Shown: one piece after another, positions 40,439 through 50,297 of the stretch
How the letters are laid out: each line of letters starts with the position of its first letter
How positions within the stretch are numbered: the first letter of the stretch is position 1
Assembly (NCBI RefSeq): GCF_905475395.1
Contig: NC_058342.1
Span: 38,497,640-38,561,639, forward strand
DNA from: Chrysoperla carnea
Taxonomy: Eukaryota; Arthropoda; Insecta; Neuroptera; Chrysopidae
DNA length: 64,000 nt
Reading direction: 5' to 3'
Position numbers and translations under genes: made by a program
The notes under the pieces: model-generated
Seen by the model: only the letters and a program-made list of their open reading frames with translations
What the model was told of the DNA's origin: nothing
Databases searched by the model: none

Positions 40439-40856
40439 GTAAGCTGTAAATATTTTTGCTTGATATTTTTTTTCGTTTTTGAGTTATCATGTTTACAGAC
40501 AGACGGAAAACCGTAAATAGATTTATTAAGTGATTTTATGAAGACCTATACCAAAATTTTGGTGGTCTCATCAATATTTGTAATATAACATTTTTTACTC
40601 GATCTTGAACGGGGTTTGGCTGTTCGGTATCCCTTGTACGTGGATGAGTACAGCACGTACGAGGGATTCAAAATGCATAAAAATGTATTTTATTTTACAA
40701 TGAATTTGAAAACAAGCTTTCGAGTATTTTTAATGATTTTGTAAAATAATTTGTTGATTCCGTTCCGTTCCGTTCCAACACGTTTTAAAAGTTCTTAAAT
40801 AATTATCAAGTGGATTATAAAATAATTTTAAAATGAATGTTTTAATTTGTTTTCAG

Positions 40857-40959
40857 CTTGGTGCGAACTTTGGGTGCAGGACGTGGTTTTGTTTGTACAG
40901 ATTGCAGTGAATTGCCACAGATTTTAAAACAAATTTTTACAGCATCTGTTCTACGATAA
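40857..40959 (+). CDS. Isolated terminal exon resembling the VWA8 C-terminus
   Basis: Follows acceptor ttttcag; one leading base, then LVRTLGAGRGFVCTDCSELP and QILKQIFTASVLR, stop TAA at 40957-40959. The pattern RTL-x-AGR-F-V...LPQILKQIFTA agrees with my memory of the end of the VWA8 von Willebrand A domain. It cannot be spliced to the exon at 38993-39068: the phases do not match, and that frame reaches a stop within 18 codons. Confidence 0.5.
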
Positions 40960-42096
40960 CGATAACGATAGCGATAACGATAGATTTATTATTAAATTCT
41001 AGTTCAATTTATAAATATTTGTTAGAATATTAATTGAATGGTTCCGTACCTAATTATGTAAATTGTTATTTTTATTCAAATAAAATAAAATCTATTTTTT
41101 TACAGATAAATAAATAAACTATTGAATAACTTTGGATCACAAACCAAAACCTATAATTTATCCTAAATTTGTGAAAATATTAATAAAAGTGATCTTTATT
41201 TGGTGTTACCTAATTCCTTTATTCAATTAAATTGATTTATAATCAATCAATTGATCAGCAGATCAAATAGATATGATATGGTCCAAAGCTATATTGATTT
41301 ACATTAATTAACTAGAGCTAGCTAACATTAGATCGACGCGACGTGAGTGTGACCTTTAAACTTATTATTTTTACCCGACTGAGCAACGCAAAGAAATAAT
41401 AATATGTTCAAATCAATCAATCTATATAAGTGTGTTCCTGTATGGCACACTAGAAGACCCGCCAAACACGTTCCTTAATTTTAATGATTCTTAAGTCAAT
41501 TGAATGCTACTGAAAATATGACAAGAATGAAAATTCAAAAAACTTAATTATGACTTTAACGGTCGAGACCCATTATTGCGAAAATTCAAGCCATTGTAAA
41601 TTTGAATGGGTGGCGACTGTTAAAGTCGCTACTGTAATGTAAACTACTGTACTTGTTTTTGTTTCTTCTCAATTGATATTTAACTTAATCGGTTTTTTTG
41701 ATTTTTTTAAATAATTTTATTGATTTTAGTAAGCCGGGCCTTCTAGAGTTCAACTTAAACACATTGATTGCATTGTTTGTTTTATTAAATTAAATGAGTG
41801 TGGGTGTGGGTGCGGGTGTAGTTATGGGATCTAATGTTAGATTAGCTTAAAATGTTTGATATCATATCAAATGTTGCAGATAAATTTGAATGATTCAATC
41901 AATAATTATTATTAATTAAAGGTGGTGAACCTGCAATTAAAATTAATTAAATCATTCAAGTTTATATTTTAAACTTAAAAATAAAAATATATTTATGGAT
42001 GGAGGTGGAGGTGGAGGTTCTGCATAAAACACAAAATATTATTAATTAAAAATAGTATTTTGTAACGCAGGGCAGGTAAGAATCAACAGATTTTAA

Positions 42097-42136
<40 letters not shown>

Positions 42137-43235
42137 AGATTTTGATGTTGTGATGAACTGGAACAAACAACTGGATCATCTAATTTGACTAAATAAAGTT
42201 GTTGATCAAATAAGGAATGTGTTCAAGTCATTCCTTTAAAATGTTTATACGAAGCCAAAGCTATCTACAGTTCTAGTGCAGTGGTTTATTTAACGCAACG
42301 CTTTAGAAGAGATCAGTATAAATAAATAAATTTAATTAAGGAACATATGCTTCAAACAAACAAATATTTGTTTAAAATTGTTAACTTTTCAGGTCCAATT
42401 AAAAGCTCACTCGAATTTTATAACTGACAAAGAAAACTTTAAATTAGAGAGTTGTTCTTCTCTATAAATACGAAAAAACTTTTTATTTGAAAGCTTTTTT
42501 TTGCAAAGCGAATAGTTTAGACAGTAATTATTATTCGCTCCGAGCGTGAATTTCGTTTCCATGACAACGATACACTACTTTAATTATAGAATTAATGGAT
42601 GCATATATAATTGTGTGGATTGCATTGAAAACTTACATTTAAAATTTAATATTCTTGTTTCACAAATTTAAATAAATAATTACGATAATTAACATTTGAA
42701 AAATAATATTTGTACAATTTGATTTCTTATTTTCACAATTTTTAATGCATTAAGTTTAATTAATTAGTGTTTTTCAATCATTTTAATTTGACAGTTTCTA
42801 TATCATTAACATGTAAATAATTGCAAATTAGTCATAACAGCCCACTTTATCTCCAAAATTTTTCACTTAAAGCGCTGGCATCGATTTTATTATCCCCACC
42901 ATGACTACGCACACAACGAATAGGAAAACTTTAGTTTTTTTATGAGTTTGTTTCCCCCTTAGATTTATTCCGATTTGTTATGATTGGTATGAATTTAAAA
43001 GAATCACAATAATGGATTGAGAGATAAGTAATTTGTATGAATGGCATGGTCAACCAACATTGAATACCTAGTACCTAGTTTTGTTGATGGACTGGACTGG
43101 ACTGGACTGGATTGTAACTTAGAAAACTTGAAAGTAAATAACGAGTTTTCGATATGACGTAAGTAGTGGCTTTACTATGACCCATTATTATTTATTTAAC
43201 TCTCTTGTAAATAAAAGCTATTAAGGGAAGGACCA
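40960..43235. other. Intergenic stretch, no gene recognised
   Basis: AT-rich, with a GATAAC run just after the VWA8-like stop and a 33-base T run at 42100-42132. A GGACT run lies near 43090. Nothing coding was recognised. Confidence 0.6.
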
Positions 43236-43239
43236 TATC

Positions 43240-44330
43240 AACGTGTCGAGAAGGATTCAGTCCAAAAGAACATCAAAAAAATAAAAGAGGCAATCAAACA
43301 ATGTCAGCTACTGATTGCCAAAAATTCACAAGGAAAGAGATGGTATGCGGCATATTATATCCGGAATCAGCTCACCAACATACAAGATCGCAAAATGGCT
43401 TGTGTCAGAATTTAATAAATTCAACAAGCCAACAGGTAATAGTGTCACGAATTCTATGGAACTCATAGAAAAACTTAAGGGTGTCAATTTATTAGATGGG
43501 GATAAGTTTGAATCTTTTAACGTAACGGCCCTTGTTCCTAGTGTGCCAATTAATAAAGCGTTGGACCACTTGGAGGAATGGCGGACGGAGAACAATGTGC
43601 CTGAAGTGGATAAAGGAGAATATCTCCGGTTAACGAGATTATGCATTGAACAAATTTATTTTCAATTTAATAAAAAATTTTATTAACAGGTACCTGAAAC
43701 CAATATGTCTTCATGTCAAGATTGGAAAGGAATTTAAAACAAGCAGCGTAAAACAAGTATTTCCCACAACATTGGTATCGTTACGTAGATGACATATTTA
43801 CAATTATAAATACTAAGAAAACGAGCGTACAAGATTTTTTGGAATTTCTGAACAAAGCGGAACCCAACATCAAAATCACCGTCGAAGAGGAGCTGGATGA
43901 AAACTTACCATTTTTGGATTTAAAAATATCCAAAGATAGAGACAAGCTGACGTTAATAAACATTTACCGGAAGCTGACAAATGTGGATGGGTTCATTCCA
44001 AAGGACTCTTTTTATTATTAGAGCCACAAAATGACTGTTTTTAATTTTTCTGTTCACAGGTTAACAACATACCCATTATCCACAACAAACTTCAAGAAGG
44101 AATTTGAAGGAATTCGTCGAAGAGAAGCTGGATGAAAACTTACCATTTTTGGATTTAGAGATATCCAAAAATAGAGACAAGCTGACGTTAATAAACATTT
44201 ACCGGAAGCTGACAAATGTGGATGGGTTCATTCCAAAGGACTCTTTTTATTATTAGAGCCACAAAATGACTGTTTTTAATTTTTCTGTTCGCAGGTTAAC
44301 AACATACCCATTATCCACAACAAACTTTCT
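43240..44330 (+). mobile_element. Broken Penelope-like retroelement (reverse transcriptase fragment)
   Basis: Pieces of one reverse transcriptase appear in order but in different frames. GPYQRVEKDSVQKNIKKIKE is near 43245-43310. The main block at 43315-43686 reads LPKIHKERDGMRHIISGISS, then PTYKIAKWLVSEFNKF and SFNVTALVPSVPINKALDHL. The catalytic box YVDDIFTI is near 43785. ENLPFLDLKISKDRDKLTL, then YRKLTNVDGFIPKDSFYY and a TAG, follow. Frameshifts and stops make it inactive. The IHK...ISGISSPTYK and YVDD pattern is typical of Penelope-like elements, which carry an RT and often a GIY-YIG endonuclease; the latter was not found. The end is duplicated (43881-44115 and 44116-44328). Confidence 0.75.
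43881..44328 (+). repeat. 235-bp tandem duplication at the 3' end of the Penelope-like element
   Basis: GTCGAAGAG(G/A)AGCTGGATGA starts at 43881 and again at 44116. Both copies run through FIPKDSFYY, the same TAG, and VHRLTTYPLSTTN. They differ by a handful of substitutions, so the duplication is fairly recent and includes the disabling stop. Confidence 0.9.
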
Positions 44331-45001
44331 TGCATCTGGTTGATGTGGTAATGGAACCAATTGTGTATCCAAATAAGTAGCCATCAAATGCATTACAATC
44401 TAAAATTAAAATAATTAACATTTTTATATTACAGTACAGGCTGTTCCTCCACCATCATTTAATTGATAAAAACAATCCAGTAAATGTATGTGTATCGATT
44501 TGGATGATTTGGACGTCAATCGATTTGTACTGAAGACATGGCAATCAAGAAAATTCAATATGGATGGCTACCACCAGACGACATAATGAGAAAAATGTAT
44601 TTTTTAAATAATTTTCTTATTTTAATTTGATGAATAATAAATAAAATAAATAAAGTTTAGGTACAGGTACTTACAGCAGCATCGGTTGGTAAATGATCCT
44701 CCCATTGTTTACCATTGAAAGTTGAACCAGAATTCCAACGATATTTACTCATCGAACCACCTTTTGCTAGTTCTTGAATCCATTTTACTAAATACTCTTG
44801 ATTCGAATTCACTTCTAAGAATGGTATTAATGAACATAAAGTTGGTACATATTGTTGAGCTAATTGTGTTTGAGCTGTTTTACGTAAACGTTCTAATCCA
44901 ACTGCACCGATTTGTACACCAACAAAGTTATGACGATGTAATGCTTCATTCAAACAATCGATTTCATCAACCAGACGACGAAGAATTGTTTGATAAATCC
45001 A
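44331..45001 (-). CDS. TMEM209-like protein, C-terminal part, truncated
   Basis: Two exons on the - strand: 45001-44675 (109 codons, phase 0 at both ends, acceptor tatttttag, donor gtaagt) and 44399 down to about 44331. They join as ...HLPTDAA | IVMHLMATYLDTQLVPLPHQ. The first exon reads WIYQTILRRLVDEIDCLNEA, then VGVQIGAVGLERLRKTAQTQ, CSLIPFLEVNSNQEYLVKWI and LAKGGSMSKYRWNSG. This order matches my memory of the C-terminal half of TMEM209, a nuclear-envelope/nucleoporin-associated membrane protein of the family once called cytochrome B561 N-terminal. The coding sequence ends abruptly where the Penelope-like duplicate begins (about 44329), with no stop or splice site. Upstream exons were not found. 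Confidence 0.6.
44400..44674. other. Intron of the TMEM209-like gene with an unexplained open stretch
   Basis: On the + strand, 44490-44590 reads open as CIDLDDLDVNRFVLKTWQSR and a few more residues before a stop. I do not recognise it. It may be a fragment of another transposed sequence. Confidence 0.3.
44675..45001 (-). CDS. TMEM209-like exon (109 codons)
   Basis: Single open exon with consensus splice sites on both sides, no internal stop, and a phase matching the following exon. It is the best preserved piece of this gene in the window. Confidence 0.65.
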
Positions 45002-45072
45002 CTAAAAATAATATTCATCAACATATATTTAGGCTCCCTCCCCGCCAGTCATCATATTTTTTAACCCTCGAA

Positions 45073-45615
45073 CTAGAAAAAAGGGGTTTTATGGTTTATT
45101 TTTTAATTTTTTTCTTTGGTTTTGTTTGAAAGGTAATTTAATGGTGAGTGTTCTTACTAGAAAAAAAGGGGTTTTATGGTTTATTTTTTAATGGTTTCTT
45201 TGGTTTTGTTTGAAAGGTAACTTAATGGTGAGTGTTCTTACTAGAAAAAAGGGGTTTTATGGTTTATTTTTTAATGGTTTCTTTGGTTTTGTTTGAAAGG
45301 TAACTTAATGGTGAGTGTTCTTACTAGAAAAAAGGGGTTTTATGGTTTATTTTTTAATGGTTTCTTTGGTTTTGTTTGAAAGGTAATTTAATGGTGAGTG
45401 TTCTTCCTAGAAAAAAGGGGTTTTATGGTTTATTTTTTAATTGTTTCTTTGGTTTTGTTTGAAAGGTAATTTAATGGTGAGTGTTCTTACTAGAAAAAAG
45501 GGGTTTTATGGTTTATTTTTTAATGGTTTCTTTGGTTTTATTTGAAAGGTAATTTAATGGTGAGTGTTCTTCCTAGAAAAAAGTGGTTTTATGGTTTATT
45601 TTTTAAAATAAATTT
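45073..45615 (+). repeat. 83/84-bp tandem array, about 6.5 copies
   Basis: CTAGAAAAAA-GGGGTTTTATGG recurs at 45073, 45157, 45241, 45324, 45407, 45490 and 45573. The first two spacings are 84 bases and the rest 83. Units contain TTTGGTTTTGTTTGAAAGG and GGTGAGTGTTCTT. Copies are about 95% or more identical. Confidence 0.93.
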
Positions 45616-45902
45616 TTAAGTTTAAAAGGGGTTTGATATTTTGCTACGCCTACTTAATATGTGTGTTTCAAAATGGCAGGTTTGATAACGCATAGTCTGT
45701 CAATGTTTTGCTATTACAAATAATCAGCTGTCATACATATAACCTATGAATTAGAATATCGAACGTGAATGAATTTCATCTAGGTAAGTGATTTATATTA
45801 ATTAGACAAATATGATAATTATTTTAATTTAAATCTATTCGATTTTTTATTAACATTAGTATTCAATTATTGTGGTTGTATTTTATTTTACAATAATTTA
45901 TA
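45616..45902. other. Unique AT-rich stretch, nothing recognised
   Basis: No exon or repeat family was identified apart from short homopolymers. Confidence 0.5.
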
Positions 45903-46215
45903 ATATAAGTATAGCTTTTCTATTATGTGCATAGATGGCGCGCAGTGTATCATTTTATTTTGACATTTTACGAAAAGTGATAATTTTAGTTTTAATTTTA
46001 ATAAAAATTAAAATATAAATTTAATTTATCGGTTCTAAATATATTTATTTGTTTATATAAATATATATTTATAAAGCTTGTGTGAAATGTATCCTAATTT
46101 ATTTAATAAAAAAAAGTTTACATGATAAATATGACGAAAAGGTAAGTGAAAAAATATTTATATTATATTTTATTATAATTATTGATTATATTAATTAATT
46201 ATTTATATTTTATAA
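45903..46215 (+). repeat. Interspersed repeat copy 2 (ATAGATGGCGCGCAG family)
   Basis: Contains ATAGATGGCGCGCAGTGTAT, CATTTTATTTTGACATTT, CGGTTCTAAATATATTTAT and TTATAATTATTGATTAT near its end. Related to 33811-34160 and to the next copy. Confidence 0.7.
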
Positions 46216-46309
46216 TTAGACATTTTTACAAAGTAATTTTTTTTATTCAAATAGCTACACATTTTAGCTCAGACCATATTTGTATTTATTTTTCAGTCGG
46301 TAATTTAAA

Positions 46310-46670
46310 ATTTAAGCATAGTTTTCTTATTATGTAGATAGATGGCGCGCAGTGTATCATTTTATTTTGTTATGTTAGAAATGTCAAATTTGTTTCATGT
46401 TCTTAAATGTGATGCTACTTTTTGCATTTTTTTAAATTACATAGATAAATTTAATAAAAATTAATAAATAAATTCAATGTATCGGTATTAAATATATTTA
46501 TGTGTAATGTGTATTTATAAATATAGTTTATTTATATTCATTAATTTAATAAAAAGTTTACATAATAAATAGGCATGTCGAAAATATAAATAAACAAATA
46601 GTGTTATATTATAATTATTGATTATATTAATTAATTATATATTTATTTTCATAGTATAATTTAGCTACTT
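46310..46670 (+). repeat. Interspersed repeat copy 3 (ATAGATGGCGCGCAG family)
   Basis: Contains ATAGATGGCGCGCAGTGTAT, ATGTCAAATTTGTTTCATG, CGGTATTAAATATATTTAT and TTATAATTATTGATTATA. About 100 bases separate it from copy 2, in the same orientation. Confidence 0.7.
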
Positions 46671-46974
46671 TTTTACATAATAAATAATCATGATTTTCCA
46701 ATTTTGTTTTGTTTTTTTTTTTTTAATCAACCTACACCAAATTAGATTCCGTCAGTTTTGATAAATCTATAATACTTATAATTACATCGAGGTACAAACT
46801 CAAATTGACCTAAAAGTTAAAAGTTTTCATTTGTTCATGTTTAAATTTGTGGTTAATAAGTTGTATTAAATGTCAGTTGGATTACCCTCTGTAAAATGTC
46901 AATTTTTTTAATGATAGTGGGCAGATTACAAATTATGGTAAACATGACCATAGACAGCACCCACCATCGAAATT

Positions 46975-47137
46975 AAGATTAGTTCAGCAAGTTTACCATA
47001 AATGGCATTTAAATGTATTTTGTTTTTGTAATAAGTTTTTTCACTGAAATAATTTTTAAAATTCATACTTTACTATGTTATGTTTTCTTTACTACAAATT
47101 ATCAAATTGATTTTTCCAATCCTTTCTTTTTTATTTG
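46975..47137 (-). repeat. 155-bp repeat, inverted partner of 38155-38311
   Basis: Reverse complement of the repeat at 38155-38311, including the ACCATAAATGGCA version of the CCATCTATGG motif. Together the two copies bracket about 8.7 kb holding the VWA8-like, Penelope-like and TMEM209-like pieces. Confidence 0.8.
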
Positions 47138-47690
47138 CACATAAGGTGCAAATAATTCGCTATGTAAATGGAACAAACGAAACGAACAAAGAAGGTAAAA
47201 GTTTTATTTATACTAATTAATACCAGAAAAAAGAAAAGGGTTTTTAGGGTGAAAACACTAACTTACCACTTCCCTATCAGGTAATACTATTTCCCTTGTC
47301 AACTTATATTCTCCTAATACAAATGTTAAAAATTTTCATAATTTTTGGTGAAATTTGTCTTGAAAAATTTACCTTTTGAAAATGAAAAATCGCTATATCT
47401 CGAAAACGGTTGGTCCTAGGGCAAAAAGGACGAAAATTTTGTGCCACTCCTGAACCTCTTGCTTAGAATGTGTTTTTCCCAAAAAACATCGATGAAAAAT
47501 TTCCGGGAAATTCGTGAAAATGGAAAATTTTGTTTAAAAATTGATGGATTTTTTCTCATTTTTTTGTGTTTTTTGGCCAAAATTACTTCAATTTTCTTCA
47601 ATTTGTATTAGGAGAATATAATGCCAGGTTAGTACTCTAAGATTTTCATAAAAAGATTTTCATTTTCTTTTTTATTTATCAAAATATAAA
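47138..47690 (+). mobile_element. Single-copy TTGGG-family element without the TTGGG array
   Basis: Contains the tail hairpin, the lead sequence, TATATTCTCCTAATACAAAT near 47304 and its inverse ATTTGTATTAGGAGAATATA near 47601, then ATAATGCCAGG. It has one central block (CTCGAAAACGG, TTGGTCCTAGGGC) and no TTGGG expansion. It may therefore represent the ancestral form of the family. It lies about 120 bases upstream of the erlin exon, probably in its intron. Confidence 0.7.
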
Positions 47691-47812
47691 AATTAACGAT
47701 TTCATCCCTCTTTTAAAGTTCAAGTTCCCGTTCATTTCCCTTCTATTTATTATTCCTTATAGAGCACTGATAGGATTACAATTTAAAGATAACATACAAT
47801 TATTTATTACAG

Positions 47813-48235
47813 GTTGTCGAAAAAGACGCAGAAACCGAACGGAAAAAAGCAATAATCGAAGCTGAAAAAGTCGCTCAAGTAGCGAAAATTCAATACGAAC
47901 AGAAAGTAATGGAAAAAGAATCATTACAACGCATAGCACTTATTGAAGATGAAATGCATCTGGCGCGACAGAAAAGTCGAACAGATGCTGAATTCTATCA
48001 AGCACAACGACATGCTGAAGCGAATCAATTGTTATTAACACCAGAATATCTAGAATTAAGAAAATATGAGACTCTAGCACAAAATAGTAAAATTTATTTT
48101 GGTAATAGTATACCAAATATGTTTGTATCAAGTACGATGATGAATCATGAATCAAAACCATCCACAGCATCCACGTCAAGTGATGTTACCGATACCGATA
48201 CATCATCATCAGGTCCAGGTCAAAAGACCAAATAA
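47813..48235 (+). CDS. Erlin (ER lipid-raft SPFH protein), last coding exon
   Basis: Starts after acceptor ttattacag in phase 0 and ends at TAA 48233-48235. It encodes 140 residues: [55 protein letters not shown] then [20 protein letters not shown] and NSIPNMF, and a Ser/Thr-rich tail. This matches the C-terminal coiled coil and NSKIYFG...IPNMF end of erlin-1/2, as I remember it. Erlins assemble into large ER membrane rings that recruit RNF170 and degrade activated IP3 receptors. The SPFH domain and N-terminal membrane segment should be encoded upstream but were not found in the preceding 9 kb on this strand. An AATAAA lies at 48298-48303, about 65 bases after the stop. Confidence 0.88.
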   Translation, partial: VVEKDAETERKKAIIEAEKVAQVAKIQYEQKVMEKESLQRIALIEDEMHLARQKSRTDAEFYQAQRHAEANQLLLTPEYLELRKYETLAQNSKIYFGNSIPNMFVSSTMMNHESKPSTASTSSDVTDTDTSSSGPGQKTK

Positions 48236-48995
48236 TCAAATACTGTAAAACTGTAAAACTGTACAAAAATATTAATTTAATGTTTATAAATTTTAATAAT
48301 AAAAACAAAAACAAATAACCTAAATTTTATCCATCCCTAATCTTTAAAATTTTTAAATCTCATTCTTTCCTTTCAATTTTCAATTTCATTAATAACTTTT
48401 CTTTAAGGAATGTAAAAGTCTTCGTTCAGTCTGATCAAAAGTCAATTTGATGTCTAACGATCCTGTTGGAAAAAATATTTGAAAAACGAATAAGTGTTTG
48501 GAACTCTGAATTTCTCAACGTTTTTCAATTGTCTAATTCAGACTTATTATTTAGTCTAGTTATACCAACAGCAGCTACAAACTTTGTATTTATCTATTTT
48601 TGATCTTCGGCAGGGTGAAGGTTGAAAAGGAAGTTTAGGTATCGAATATTTGTACAATTGTAGGAAATGGTTTGAAGCAAATAAATAATAAAATGTAAGT
48701 AAAATGTTTTTTAATAAAATTATATAAAACAATTAATTATTAATAATTATAACAGGATGAATGTGGATCCTGGATCCTGGATCCTTAGAACACAACATCG
48801 AACGATCTAAATAATATTTATCTTATTTAGAAGTAAATCAAAGTGACTTCAAGACCTGCACTTTATTTTAAAAAGTATTTGATTGATATTCTTAGTTCAC
48901 TTGTGTTTTTGTTTTAAATAGATCATAGATCATGGTGTGTTCTACGATCCAGATCCAGATCCAGATCCATAATTATATTACAATTTAGTTTAGTT
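48236..48995. other. Convergent intergenic region between erlin and LAMTOR3
   Basis: 760 bases separating two tail-to-tail genes. Contains GGATCC-type short repeats near 48765 and CCAGAT repeats near 48951. No other gene was recognised. Confidence 0.6.
48298..48303 (+). terminator. Candidate polyadenylation signal of erlin
   Basis: AATAAA hexamer 63 bases after the erlin stop codon. In AT-rich DNA such hexamers are common by chance, so this is only plausible by position. Confidence 0.4.
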
Positions 48996-49565
48996 TTAAG
49001 GTTCAATAACAGCAGTTTTTAAATCATTTAAAATCGGTTCAAGATATTCTTCTAAAGCAAGACAATGACCTGTGTTAGCTTCACTACTTGCAATCAAATT
49101 GATCACAAGCGGTAATTTATTGAATTGAATCACTTGATATTGGGAATACATACAAATCAATGTTTTATTTTTACCTAAACCAAGTTTACTGCCTTGATCC
49201 GAAGCTAACGCAAATGTTGAGAGAAATGTTGGACGTTGCGCTAGTTCAGGAACTTTATCACTTGTTACTAAAAAACATTCAACATTCAATCAATCAATCA
49301 TACAAATCAATCGATCGACCTTTATTTATACCTTTAACAACTGGGACACCATCCCTATCCGAAATTAATATGCAATGCAATCCATGAACTCTAAATTTAA
49401 TAAAAATCATTAATTAATTATTTATTATTAAATAAAACAAGTAATAAAAGTACCTGTTTAGTAACGTGTTCATGTACTTCTTTAATTCCTGTTCAATAAA
49501 TTTAATACAAAATTAATTAATTTAACTACATTTATTGACGGGAAGACGTTACTTACTTCAACCAT
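48996..49565 (-). CDS. LAMTOR3: LAMTOR3 (MP1), Ragulator subunit, complete gene of four coding exons
   Basis: Exons on the - strand: 49565-49557 (ATG GTT GAA only), 49488-49454, 49390-49332 and 49267-48996, with consensus GT-AG borders. They join in frame to exactly 124 codons plus TAA. Readable blocks are MVEELKKYMNTLLNRVHGLH, ISDRDGVPVVKV, RPTFLSTFALASDQGSKLGL and SQYQVIQFNKLPLVINLIAS. This is the roadblock/LC7-fold protein LAMTOR3, whose human form is also 124 residues. It pairs with LAMTOR2 in the Ragulator complex on late endosomes and lysosomes, which anchors Rag GTPases for mTORC1 activation and scaffolds MEK1-ERK. The gene is compact (570 bases) and converges with erlin. Nothing suggests that it is broken. 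Confidence 0.95.
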
Positions 49566-49774
49566 TTTAACGAATACAAAGTAAACTTTAAAAATATATT
49601 ATTTAAAAAATAAATATTAAACTTTTATTTAAATAATTATTTAATTAATCATTAATCAATTAGTTATGTTTATGAATAATATGTCAAACTCTACAACTGT
49701 CAGTTTGACTAAATAATAAATTGAAACGGTTTTACCGACATAAGCTGATAAATCAAGTATTTATTTTAAAATGA

Positions 49775-50297
49775 TAAGAAAGGATTGGAAAAATCAATTT
49801 GATAATTTGTAGTAAAGAAAACATAACAGAGTAAAGTATGAATTTTAAAAATTATTATATTAACAAACTTAAGATTTATTTAATTTGATGCAATGAAAAC
49901 AATATAAATTATCAAATGAAACTAGTAGTGCCATCTATAGGAAACATATTGAACTAAAAATAATTACAAAAGCAGAGCCATCTATGGCAAATAGTTTGAA
50001 CTATTTATTAACTGCCATAGTAATGCCATCTATAGCAAACAGTTTGAACTAACATGATCCGACTATAGTGACATCTATGGGTAATATTTTGAACTAACTG
50101 TAAACAACGGTGGTGCCATCTTTGGTGAATATTTTGAACTAGCAGTAAATAAATAGTTCAAACTATTTGGCATAGATGGCTCTGCTTTTGTAATTATTTT
50201 TAGTTCAATATGTTTTCTATAGATGGAACTACTAGTTTCATTTGATAATTTACATTGTTTTCAATGCATCAAATTAAATAAATCTTAAGTTTGTTAA
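49775..50297. mobile_element. Large palindromic element with repeated CCATCTATGG motifs
   Basis: Left arm about 49862-50010 and right arm about 50147-50297 are reverse complements over roughly 150 bases, with few mismatches. Both ends carry the AACAAACTTAAGATTTATTT motif. The arms and the loop together hold repeated copies of a CCATCTATGG-AAA-TTTGAACT motif (near 49932, 49978, 50027, 50070, 50114 and inverted near 50165 and 50215). Its left extension (49778-49858) matches the 155-bp repeats at 38155 and 46975. No coding capacity; a foldback or MITE-type element is the best guess. Confidence 0.75.

Noticed and set aside
38993-40959. One continuous VWA8 gene model using both exons with a single intron
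   Set aside because: Splicing 39068 to 40857 gives a frame that reaches TGA within 18 codons. The conserved reading of the second exon needs a different phase.
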